DNA from: Lucinisca nassula
Lineage: Eukaryota; Mollusca; Bivalvia; Lucinida; Lucinidae
Assembly: GCA_963580285.1 (NCBI GenBank)
Contig: OY757017.1
Span: forward strand, 15,078,538-15,142,537
Length of the DNA: 64,000 nt
Direction: 5' to 3'
The first letter of the stretch is position 1. Every line of letters begins with the position of its first letter. A program made the position numbers and the translations under genes. Shown here piece by piece: positions 29,867 through 38,639 of this stretch. The notes below the pieces were generated by a model. That model was not told the origin of the DNA. It searched no databases and saw only the letters and a program-made list of their open reading frames with translations.

Positions 29867-30900
29867 CTACTTTGTAAATACAAAAACTTTTTGCCAGCCA
29901 CTCCCTTGATAATACTGATGCCAGTTCGTTGTCAGATATGGATAGCGTAGGGTACCATACAGTCTGTGTGCATTGAATTCTATTCTGTCAATTTCTCTCC
30001 ACGGTACGCCAATGGTTAGGGAACCTTTTTCTTTTGTTACGCACCAGCCCCTAGCAATAGTAATGATGTCACCCCATGGATTCAGCGCATCTCCATATCT
30101 GCCTAACCCAGAATGCTCTACAGAGGAAAACGTAACAATGCCGTCGAACAGTCCTAAAGTTCCATTTAAATAGCTTTGCCGAAAATCATACGGAATAATA
30201 GTTTTAACCTTTGGGTGTTCCGATATAATTTCTCCGTACTCTAATGTTACAACTTCGCGGGCACCAGCTTCTAGCACACATGCCTCTACCCAAGGGTTCT
30301 CCGATCCAATGACTAGAATTCTTCCATTCTTAAAATTTGGTGCGTGTGCTAATCCGTCACGGAGGGCATTTGTGTTACTTGTACCGTAGTTGCCCGATAG
30401 TTTGCCTTCTTGTGCTTGTAATATATTTTGTTCTATTTTTTCCTTTGTCCATATATGTGTGTTTGCTGTACCTCCAAGATAGGGCCGATCGAAGTAATAA
30501 GCACTTACATTCATTCTACCGTTCATATTAAAATAATTCAGTAGTTCTTTTGGTATTTCTCCTGGTGCGTGGGGTTGTTCATGGCCTTTGTCAATAAATG
30601 GATTTAGAAACAGAGCCTCGCAATCAATTTTGGCGGTTACATGGTCAAAGTACGGACCTGGCACCCCAGGACGATCCGTGTTACAAAGCTCGCCACAGTC
30701 TCGTTTGATATAATTGATGTAACTGTAATCCCCAGTTCCCTTAGAGTTTTCCCAAGAAGGGTAAGCGGTCTTGGACAAAGCTTTATCACTTACCAACTCT
30801 GATATTAGCTTTTTTGTTTAAAGATAATAAGGAATAGTATTACCGATATGAGTAAAACTCCAATAAAAGCAAATCTTGCAGTTGTAAGAGTATACCGCAT
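29867..30900 (-). CDS. DUF268 family type II membrane protein, one frameshift
   Basis: The best host-gene candidate in the window. The main open frame (30793 to 29867, about 309 codons, TAG stop) is a DUF268 domain (Pfam PF03269, known mainly from nematodes). It has YFDRPYLGGTANTHIWTKE, the Rossmann-like ILVIGSENPWVEACVLEAG and VVTLEYGE, then GIVTFSSVEHSGLGRYGDAL, SLTIGVPWREIDRIEFNAHR and RYPYLTTNWHQY. The molecular function of the family is unknown. The glycine-rich strand-loop-helix and acidic EYG suggest a SAM-dependent methyltransferase-like fold (inference). Just upstream, ATG 30898-30900 starts MRYTLTTARFAFIGVLLISV, continuing ILFLIIF: a short basic cytoplasmic tail and one membrane anchor. 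That piece ends at KQKS-stop (30805). One extra A in the A6 run near 30811 would join anchor and domain into one protein of about 345 residues, with the domain in the Golgi/ER lumen. There are no introns, so it may be a retrocopy or naturally intronless. Confidence 0.85.
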
Positions 30901-31172
30901 TGTTACTTTATGTATTTGGGCTAATCGACAATCGGAGTTAGACAATACCTTCAAAATGTCCAATCGGCAGCGGGTTGAGGTGATATAACGAAAGAATACG
31001 AAATGTTCCAGAGAGCAGAAGAGATGTGTAGGCAAGTTTTTGGGTCCGAAATTGTCTGAAACAGGTTGATGTTCCGAAAAATGATATATCGACACGTTGA
31101 CCAATGGCGATTTGGTCACGTGATAGATTACAGATCTACTTGACACCTGAAACGAAGCAAGAAAGAAATAAC

Positions 31173-31450
31173 ATCACGAAAACACGCCTATATAATTTTG
31201 ACCCACTTGAACCCCACTTCTATATAGTAAAACTGGGGTTTGCAGGGGTAAACCTTATTTTTCTTATTTCTGTTCTAAAATCTAGATTGTGGGTACTCGT
31301 TAGACCCGCCTCGACGAGGCGGTTCTAACGAGTACCCGATATCTATATTTTGAGCAGAAAAAAGAAAAATATCACAATTTTAATCTCAAAATTTTCATTT
31401 TTTTCGGCGATAAAGGTTACCATGTATTTGTATAGGCGTGTTTTCGTAAT
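31173..31450 (+). mobile_element. Hairpin-A MITE, full length
   Basis: ATCACGAAAACACGCCTATA to GGCGTGTTTTCGTAAT. The core is CTCGTTAGACCCGCCTCGA / CGAGGCGGTTCTAACGAG. This is the best representative of the family: 278 bp, terminal inverted repeats about 19 bp, no ORF. It lies 273 bp upstream of the DUF268 anchor ATG. Confidence 0.92.
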
Positions 31451-31623
31451 GAGAAAGGACAAGAAGTGCGAGAAGTGAGCAAAAATATGAGAAAGGAGAC
31501 CTATACATTCTCATTTTCAATTTGCATGAGATACCAAGTCCTGTGTCCTGCGAAAAGTAAGGGAAATATCTCAATATGTCGTCTGCTGGGGAAAATTCCC
31601 AGCATGCAGAGCATTGAATGCCT
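31451..31623 (+). repeat. Spacer X of the MITE array, copy 1
   Basis: AGAAAGGACAAGAAGTGCGA to GCAGAGCATTGAATGCC. It is repeated at 32671-32842 with about 10 differences. It separates Hairpin-A copies in the array. Confidence 0.9.
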
Positions 31624-31922
31624 ATCACGAAAACACGCCTTTATAATTTTGACCCCATTGAACCCAACTTTTATATAGTAAAACTGGGGTTTACAGGGGT
31701 AAACATTTTTTCTGATTTCTGCTCTAAAATATAGATTGTGGGTACTCGTTAGAACCGCCTCATATTTTTCTTATTTCTGCTCTAAAATATAGATTGTGGG
31801 TACTCGTTAGAACCGCCTCATTTTGAGTAGAAATAAGAAAAATATCACAATTTTGATCTCAAAATTTTCATTGTTTTAGGCGATAAAGGTTACAGTGTGT
31901 TTGTATAGGCGTGTATTCATAA
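31624..31922 (+). mobile_element. Hairpin-A MITE with duplicated half-core
   Basis: ATCACGAAAACACGCCTTTA to GGCGTGTATTCATAAT. The left half-core (TATAGATTGTGGGTACTCGT, TAGAACCGCCTCAT) is present twice in tandem, and the right half-core is deleted, so the stem cannot form. Confidence 0.88.
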
Positions 31923-32026
31923 TAATGTCTTCTCTTCAGCGTCTTTGATCAGCAAAGGCACAGAGGAGTTTTCACGCATGCGCGAACTCTCCTGGGCCTT
32001 TGTTGTCGTCACTAATATATAAGTGC
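31923..32026 (+). repeat. Spacer Y of the MITE array, copy 1
   Basis: AATGTCTTCTCTTCAGCGTC to AATATATAAGTGC. It holds an inverted pair (CAAAGGCACAGAGGAGTT / AACTCTCCTGGGCCTTTG) around GCATGCGC. Repeated at 32303-32407 and, shortened, at 33128-33210. Confidence 0.9.
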
Positions 32027-32302
32027 ATCACGAAAACGCACCTATATAATTTTGACCCCTTTGAACCCTACTTTTATATAGTAAAACTGGGGTTAGCAGG
32101 GGTAAACCTTATTTTTCTTATTTCTGTTCTAAAATCTAGATTGTGGGTACTCGTTAGACCCGCCTCGATGAGGCGGTCTTAACGAGTACCCACAATCTAT
32201 ATTTTGAGTAGAAATAAGAAAAATATCACAATTTTGATCTCAAAATTTTCATTGTTTTAGGCGATAAAGGTTACAGTGTGTTTGTATAGGCGTGTATTCA
32301 TA
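32027..32302 (+). mobile_element. Hairpin-A MITE in tandem unit
   Basis: ATCACGAAAACGCACCTATA to GTATTCATAAT. Core present (CCCGCCTCGATGAGGCGGTC). With spacer Y it forms a unit whose right part repeats at an exact offset of 381 bp from 31821. Confidence 0.9.
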
Positions 32303-32407
32303 ATAATGTCTTCTCTTCAGCGTCTTTGATCAGCAAAGGCACAGAGGAGTTTTCACGCATGCGCGAACTCTCCTGGGCCTTTGTTGTCGTCACTAATATA
32401 TAAGTGC
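32303..32407 (+). repeat. Spacer Y, copy 2
   Basis: Same sequence as 31923-32026. Confidence 0.9.
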
Positions 32408-32670
32408 ATCACGAAAACGCACCTATATAATTTTGACCCCTTTGAACCCTACTTTTATATAGTAAAACTGGGGTTAGCAGGGGTAAACCTTATTTTTCTT
32501 ATTTCTGTTCTAAAATCTAGATTGTGGGTACTCGTTAGACCCGCTTCGACGAGTACCCACAATCTATATTTTGAGCAGAAATAAGAAAAATATCACAATT
32601 TTAATCTCAAAATTTTCATTTTTTCGGCGATACAGGTTACAATGTATTTGTATAGGCGTGTTTTCGTAAT
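32408..32670 (+). mobile_element. Hairpin-A MITE with short core
   Basis: ATCACGAAAACGCACCTATA to GTTTTCGTAAT. The core is reduced to CGTTAGACCCGCTTCGACGA. Confidence 0.88.
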
Positions 32671-32842
32671 GAGAATGACAAGAAGTGTGAGAAGTGAGCA
32701 AAAATATGAGAAAGGAGACCTATACATTTTCGTTTTCAATTTGCATGAGATGCCAAGTCCTGTGTCCTGCGAAAAGTAAGGAAAATATCTCAATATGTCG
32801 TCTGCTGGTGAAAAATCCCAGCATGCAGAACATTAAATGCCT
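32671..32842 (+). repeat. Spacer X, copy 2
   Basis: Second copy of 31451-31623. Confidence 0.9.
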
Positions 32843-33127
32843 ATCACGAAAACACGCCTATATAATTTTGACCCCATTGAGCCCCACTTTTATATAGTAA
32901 AAACTGGGGTTTACAGAGGTAAACCTTATTTTGCTTATTTCTGCTCTAAAATAGAGATCGTGGGTAGCCTATTCGTTAGAACCACTTCGGTGAGGCGGTT
33001 CTAACGAGTACCTACAATCAATATTTTGTACAGAAATAAGAAAAATATGACAATTTTTAATCTTAAAATTTTCATTTTTTTCGGCGATAAAGGTTACAGT
33101 GTGTTTGTATAGGCGTGTTTTCATAAT
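32843..33127 (+). mobile_element. Hairpin-A MITE, full length
   Basis: ATCACGAAAACACGCCTATA to GTTTTCATAAT. Core GTTAGAACCACTTCGGTGAG / GCGGTTCTAACGAG. A shortened spacer Y (to about 33210) follows. Confidence 0.88.
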
Positions 33128-33250
33128 GATGTCTTCTCTACAGAGTCTTTGATCAGCAAAGGCACAGCTTGGGCCTTTGTTGTCGTCTATGATATACAAG
33201 TGGCTGCCTAAAATGAAATAATGCTTTTGCTTTGAAATTCACTAGTGGAC

Positions 33251-33329
33251 ATTACGAAAGAGCGCCTATACAAATTCATTGTAAACTTTACCGCCGAGAA
33301 AAACGAGAATTTTAAAATGAAAAATTATC
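33251..33329 (-). mobile_element. Hairpin-A end fragment
   Basis: ATTACGAAAGAGCGCCTATA plus 60 bp of arm, cut off where the next full copy begins. The two share the same terminal sequence in tandem. Confidence 0.8.
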
Positions 33330-33604
33330 ATTACGCAAACACGCCTATACAAATACATTGCCACCTTTATCGCCGAAAAAATGAAAATTTTAAGACGAAA
33401 AATTGTGATATTTTTCTTATTTCTGCTCAAAATAAAGACTGTGGGCACTCGTAAGAACCGCCTCGAGGCGGTTCTAACGAGTACCCACAATCTATACTTT
33501 AGAGCAGAAATAAGAAAAATAAGGTATACCCCCGGAAACCCCAGTATTACTATATAAAAGTGGGGTTCAATGGGGTCAAAATTATATAGGCGTGTTTTCG
33601 TGAT
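33330..33604 (-). mobile_element. Hairpin-A MITE, full length
   Basis: ATTACGCAAACACGCCTATA to GTGTTTTCGTGAT. Perfect core CGCCTCGAGGCGGTTCTAAC. It probably inserted inside the fragment to its left, or duplicated in tandem with it. Confidence 0.88.
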
Positions 33605-33786
33605 GGATATATTTCTTATTTCTGCTTAAAATATAGAATGCAGATCTTTTGGCGGTTCACACGAGTACCCCTAAAATATATAGTTAAGAGCATAAAAAAT
33701 AAGAATTGGATATACTCCTGTCAACTCCAGTTATACTCTATAAAAGTGGGGTTCATGGGAGTTAAAATTATGTAGGCGTGTAATTT
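33605..33786 (-). mobile_element. Hairpin-A MITE, truncated and diverged
   Basis: ATTTCTTATTTCTGCTTAAA, degraded core (TTTTGGCGGTTCACACGAGT), then TATAAAAGTGGGGTTCATGG and TATGTAGGCGTGTAATTTAA. Confidence 0.75.
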
Positions 33787-33811
33787 AAGTGACTCGTGTC
33801 AGCCTCAGTCT

Positions 33812-34010
33812 TTTGTTTGTTTGTTTGTTTTGGAGTAAAACGGCCCAGTCAACATTATTTAGGTCATTTTTGAGCCGGTCAGTTTACCTACCCACACTTT
33901 GTCTTGGCAGGCTTATACTTAAGCGGTTAACCAGTACAGTGCACATTCTTTCGCCAGAAACGGACAACTGCCCTTCTTGAATCAGCGGGACAGAATGACC
34001 GTAGAAAAGA
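33812..34010 (-). repeat. SINE-4-related variant
   Basis: A (GTTT)n head at 33811-33830, then CCCAGTCAACATTATTTAGG, GAGCCGGTCAGTTTACCTAC and TTAAGCGGTTAACCAGTACA. Related in inverted orientation to 19700-19905. The (GTTT)n is the tail side. Confidence 0.6.
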
Positions 34011-34096
34011 TTTTATGATCAATCGCCGTCTTGGGCAAGAAAATGGGGTATGAGATTTCAGCATGATATAATGAAGGTAACTTGGAAAAGGAACAC

Positions 34097-34395
34097 ATCA
34101 CGAGAATAAAACCGTGAAATGAAGACCCTCTAAACCCCACTTTATATAGAGAAAACTGGGGTTTACGGGGTATTCATTATTTTTCTTTTTTCTCATCCAA
34201 GACATGGGTTGTGGGTACTCGTTAGAACCGCCTCAATCGTTAGAACCGCCTCAATGAGGCGATTCTAACGAGCACCCTAATCCTATGTTTTGAGCAGTTA
34301 TAAGAAAAATATGAAAGATTTTCATCAGAAAAGTAGTCATTTTGGAGATGTGAAAAATGCACTGTGTCGTACGGAATGAATGCACTGTTATCGGA
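34097..34395 (+). mobile_element. Hairpin-B MITE with part-duplicated core
   Basis: ATCACGAGAATAAAACCGTG to GTTATCGGAAT. The half-core TCGTTAGAACCGCCTCAAT is duplicated, followed by TGAGGCGATTCTAACGAGCA. Confidence 0.82.
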
Positions 34396-34460
34396 ATGAA
34401 TCGCAACCGAGGCTAATTACACTTTGGAGGGACCTTTCCTCGGGAATGTGGGTTGCATCG

Positions 34461-34500
34461 CACAGGACTTGAGATGGAATACTCATATTAGCAAAATATT
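34461..34500 (+). mobile_element. CR1-like LINE fragment (~40 bp)
   Basis: CACAGGACTTGAGATGGAAT followed by ACTCATATTAGCAAAATATT matches the stretch that encodes HNLRWNTHISN in the CR1-like element at 9.7-11.6 kb, in opposite orientation. Confidence 0.55.
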
Positions 34501-34950
34501 GGACTTGTACAAGTCTCCCACTTTTATTTTATACTCTGCACTGCAATCAATGCGATTCAGAAACAAATAAAAATGATATTTTCACACTGAAAATATTTTC
34601 ACACTGAAAATATTTGATATTTTCACAGTGTGATAAATAACATGACCTTGTTATTTTCACAGTAGCAGTCCGGATTACTGTTTCTCGCCAAAAGTCATAC
34701 GTTATCGATAAAATAATTCTGTGAAATACCTTGAAAACCACTCTTTGAATTGTAAAAATGCTGGTTGATGTTTGGAAACTGACAGTTGTGACGTCATATT
34801 ATGACGAGCCAGGTCAAAATTGTGACGTACGATTCGAATCATCAATTACCGTAAATATGATAAAATATCCGTATAAAATTATAAAGTAGTTTAGGTCGTG
34901 GTACCAAAGCGTTAATCCAAAATAGGCGAGGTACTTTAATTTTTATGGTC
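34501..34950. other. AT-rich spacer with small inverted repeats
   Basis: TATTTTCACACTGAAAATAT repeats at 34575-34615, and a TGTGACGTCATATTATGACG region at 34787-34806. No gene. Confidence 0.5.
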
Positions 34951-35494
34951 CAACTAATTCCTTGAGAAATTCTTTTAACACCAAAACACAGGGCTATGTT
35001 ATATCAATTACCAAAAAAAAGTCCTCAAAAAATATCCGTGCCAGTTCTGAGAAAATTAGGATTTATCCGCAGAAAAAGCATTAAATAGGTAATGGCCAGA
35101 TAACAGCACCATACACTGTTTTACCGGCTGGAAGGCTCCTCATGCGCAAACAAATGACGTCATCAAAAACAAAACTTACGTCAGAAATTGATAAAGTGCA
35201 GTCTTTCTACATTCTGTTTTTAATACATGCCATTTATATTTCCCTTGTATGCTATTGATAAACAAGATTTATGTTCAAGTTGTAAAAATAAACATTTTTT
35301 TTTATTTTTTTTTTTTTTGTCGGAAAATACATTTGTCAATGTCTCATGACAAAATTTTAATGTATGGAAGCACATTTGTGCCATCAGAATCAAATGAATT
35401 AACATCGTAAATAAGTGCATACGGTGTATTCCGGTAACATGGCCGAGTAAGATTTTGATAGCTATGTGTGAATTTGTGGAAGCAACCACTCAAA

Positions 35495-36059
35495 AATCAC
35501 AATCAGAACAATTGCAACACTGTCCTATCTACTTACTGCAATAGAAATTGACCCCTGACTTTTTAACAGGCAGACAAAATAATAGGGGTGTACCCCTTGA
35601 AATTGATTTACAAATTTTGTCTCCCAACATTGCGCACAATAACTGTTTTGAGCTGACTGAACACAAAGGTTGTCTCAAACAACCTTAAAAGGGGCAAAAT
35701 CCGGACGAGAAAAATATCTTTCAGCTAATTTGCCATGAGGAATCCATATATGAAATTTCAAAACCCTGGCATACAAGGTTCTAACGTTTTGCCATGCATC
35801 ACAAAATATAGGCCTACATTGTACCCAAAGTGACAAAGACCATTAGCCACAAAGTACTTTTCGGAATTTAGTTAAAAGTTTATCAGGACATCTACTCGTC
35901 ACCAACTTACAAGGCTCTATGAGATATTTTGCTGACAAGATTTTATAAAAAAAATTCAAAGGGCAATAACTTTTGAAAGGGGCATAATCCGGATAAGAAA
36001 AAATACGCGTTAGCTAATTTTCCATGAAAATTCGATATATGAAATTCCAAACCCTAGCA
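35495..36059. repeat. ~300-bp direct duplication in old repeat
   Basis: AAAAGGGGCAAAATCCGGAC, then CAGCTAATTTGCCATGAGGA and ATATGAAATTTCAAAACCCT (35690-35772), recurs as AAAGGGGCATAATCCGGATA, TAGCTAATTTTCCATGAAAA and ATATGAAATTCCAAACCCTA (35978-36058). Diverged and non-coding; interrupted by SINE-4 at 36060. Confidence 0.65.
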
Positions 36060-36271
36060 TGTGGGACTTTTACCTGACATTGAGATGAAATAACATCTCA
36101 ATCACTGCCGCCCAATGGATCCAAAAGGGTTTACATGCATGGACAGGCTGACTCGCAGCAACTTTTCTGGATATACTCAGCGGTTTAGCAGTACTCATAT
36201 GCGGTCGGTATCAGTTCTGTGCGGAAGCATTAGCAGCCCAATCTATCACTCCAAGCCCAGATGGGTGGGGT
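36060..36271 (-). mobile_element. SINE-4 copy, tail lost
   Basis: GTGGGACTTTTACCTGACAT, TGAAATAACATCTCAATCAC and GCAGCCCAATCTATCACTCC. The GACGTTAAAC/(CAAA)n side is missing, and the other end abuts Hairpin-A at 36272. Confidence 0.75.
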
Positions 36272-36500
36272 CAAAAACACGCCTATATAATTTTGACCCT
36301 CGAACCCCACTTTTATATAGTACAGGGATAAATATTAAATTTCTTATATCAGCTCAAAAACATAGATTGTGGGTACTCGGTCGAGCTCCGCAATCTATGT
36401 TTTGAGCAGAAATCAGAAAAGACATCATTTTTTTATCTTAAAATTCCATTTTTGGGCTGAACAATTGACAATGTTTTTGTTAAGGGGTGTTTCGTAATGT
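36272..36500 (+). mobile_element. Hairpin-A MITE, shortened
   Basis: CAAAAACACGCCTATATAAT to GGGGTGTTTCGTAAT, with core reduced to GTGGGTACTCGGTCGAGCTC. Confidence 0.75.
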
Positions 36501-36693
36501 CTGCTCAAAAGCATAGGTTGTGGGTACTCGATAGAAACCCCCTCCTACTGGAGTTATAGTTTAAACTAATTTATTTTACTTCGATTGCGATGAAAACCTC
36601 AAGCTTAATTAATCGCTCTTGAACACACATTCCGGATGTTTTCACGCGCACGAGGGAGAGGCAGTTGACTTTTACACCACTGCTACTCATTTA

Positions 36694-37274
36694 CACCTGG
36701 GTGGGTGGGGCAGTGGGGAGTTTTAGGGGGTGTACATGTACATTTTTTTCTTATTTCTGCTAAAAGAAGCCTCTATGGTGTAGTGGATAAGCTACTAGCC
36801 TCATCAACCAGGAGTCGTGGGTTCGATCCAAGGGCTTCGCCAGACTTACAGATGAGTCTTTAAACCGAGGTCCGGTCTCCGTATGCCGGGGTTTCATCAA
36901 TAGACGGGTAGTGGGGATTTTCTCGTTTACTTAGTCATTAGTTCCCTGCAACGCTTGATAAATTTGCAAGGGCTTTATTCAGATAACATTGAAAATCACA
37001 CTCCTATCTTTCCTTGAACTCTAGATGCCGAAATGTTTTTGAAACCACTGCATATGACAATTGATGTTGACGGGATGTAAACCTCAAACACACTCACTCA
37101 CTTATTTCTGCTCAAAACATAGATGAGGCAGTTCTATTGAGTATCGACAATCTCAGAAGCTATGTTTTTGAGCAGAAAAAAATAAAATATAACCCCTTAA
37201 CCCCAATTTTTCAAGTACATAGATAAAAGTGGGTTAGTGGGGGTCAAAATTATATAGGCATGTTTTGGTGATGT
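36694..37274 (-). mobile_element. Hairpin-A MITE split by SINE-1
   Basis: The left part ends TTTTTTTCTTATTTCTGCT (36761) and the right part resumes CTTATTTCTGCTCAAAACAT (37101). The duplicated CTTATTTCTGCT is the SINE's target duplication. The right part retains TAAAAGTGGGTTAGTGGGGG and TATATAGGCATGTTTTGGTG. Confidence 0.82.
36762..37100 (+). mobile_element. Full-length SINE-1 with 12-bp target duplication
   Basis: Flanked by CTTATTTCTGCT on both sides (36750-36761 and 37101-37112). It defines the 339-bp full length: tRNA-like head (GAAGCCTCTATGGTGTAGTG, box B GGGTTCGATCCA), body (CCAGACTTACAGATGAGTCT, TTTAAACCGAGGTCCGGTCT), a long unique 3' part and a (CACT)n tail preceded by GACGGGATGTAAACCTC. 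Confidence 0.92.
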
Positions 37275-38589
37275 GTTTGCTTTTGATTTTCCTCCGCCCG
37301 ACCCCCTCCATCCCCCCCCCACCCCCCCCCCCCCCCCCCAAAAAAAAAAAAAAAAAAATCTTTTGGTGTACCAATAACTTATCATTTATTTTGGCGCACA
37401 GAAACTATCAAATATCATTTTTTTTTAATGATTTCATGAAGTTAAGTACCGATATGGATCATTTACTTTTAAGATTTTAAGATATATGTCAGTGATATTA
37501 ATTTTTTCTTGTTTTAAACGACTTTCCTTTATTGTCAACGCCCACGGGTGTAGACAATCTTAATGATAGCGTTTGCCCTGGAAGGATTTAATGAAAGGTG
37601 ATGACTGGTATTCTGTTGACTGGTTCTACTTTTCATTTTTCATCTGGTTACCCCAGGACACCTCAACTCTGGTCATACTGGAACGCCCACTTGCATATTG
37701 AAACCCAGCAATTACCTGAAAGCTGCCTAAAGTTTATCACATGGATATGCACGATTGATCTCACACTTACAAAATTAACATATATTTGCCCTTATCTAGT
37801 TCTTCCCACATCCAATTCTTAATGTTTTCATTTCTAGACGGCAATCTTGGCAGATTGTTTTTTCATGACGTTAACCTAGAATGAAAAATGAAAGTTTAAA
37901 CTAGAATAAGAAATGAAGAAACCGTAAATGTAGGCATGTAGTACAATCAGTTGTAATTGATAGTGAAAAAAATCGGAAATTTTGTTTTATGTGACATTGG
38001 TGATAAGATTTGGAAATCCTCATTTGATATCTGTGACTTTTTTACACTTTGTGGTAACTGGCACATTTTAGTTCTGCACAAATTAATGTGTGCTTAGCAT
38101 AGACTCAAGTTTTTGTTTATAAAAGCTAATACTTGTTTTTCGAAATTTCGCACAAAAAAATATACAAAAAAAATTAAAAGAAATCTTTTATCTTCAGAAT
38201 TTTTAGTATTTTTTCCCGAGATAGAAATATTCATTTTGGATGATTTAATGAAGTCAAGTATTAATTGTTTAACATACGCTTGGTTTTTGTGATTTTTCTT
38301 CATTTTTCGTATTTCCCCCCCCCCCCCCCCCCCAAAAAAAAAAATACCCTTTCCCCTCAGATTTTTTTTTGAGGACTTTTTTCTATAAATCAGGACACCT
38401 TCCTGATACTAAAACTGCTGATAACATTTCTCAAGGAATTAGTTGTGGGTCAAGGGTCATTTCCGGCTAAATGTACTGGCCTAAAATCATTAATCCATAG
38501 ACAAATGGAAAATATCAATGTTCAGATCATCAGACATGGACTCCAGAATTGTGTAATCAGGCGTATAGTAAGCATTACTTGGTAAGCAC
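37275..38589. other. Low-information region with C and A homopolymers
   Basis: C-run to A-run junctions at 37308-37358 and 38318-38344. Short open frames have no recognisable products. Nothing else could be supported. Confidence 0.5.
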
Positions 38590-38639
38590 GCTTCGCCCAC
38601 CATGCCTATCGAACTGAACGAAGAAAAGGAGTAAATGCC

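Larger units (their letters stand above)
34951..38445. mobile_element. Candidate 3.5-kb element with inverted arms
   Basis: CAACTAATTCCTTGAGAAAT (34951-34970), then AAAAAGTCCTCAAAAAA (to about 35033), recurs inverted as TTTTTTTTGAGGAC (38362) and ATTTCTCAAGGAATTAGTTG (38426-38445). The arms are about 85 bp with a diverged middle. The content is mostly non-coding and full of other insertions, and no transposase was found. This may be the terminal inverted repeats of an old DNA transposon or two copies of an unrelated repeat. Confidence 0.4.

Noticed and set aside
30805..30820. Programmed -1 frameshift in the DUF268 gene
   Set aside because: The A6 run could slip, but there is no proper X-XXY-YYZ heptamer in frame and I looked for no downstream structure. 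A one-base indel or read error is simpler.
31104..33490. Repeated open frames with similar translations (YNFDPLEPHFYIVKLG, RKRKNENFK types) as a gene family
   Set aside because: They are translations of Hairpin-A arms in different frames and orientations and change frame with the MITE copies.
37308..37358. Homopolymer C to A junction as a structural feature
   Set aside because: Such runs are often assembly or sequencing uncertain, and nothing around them suggests function.
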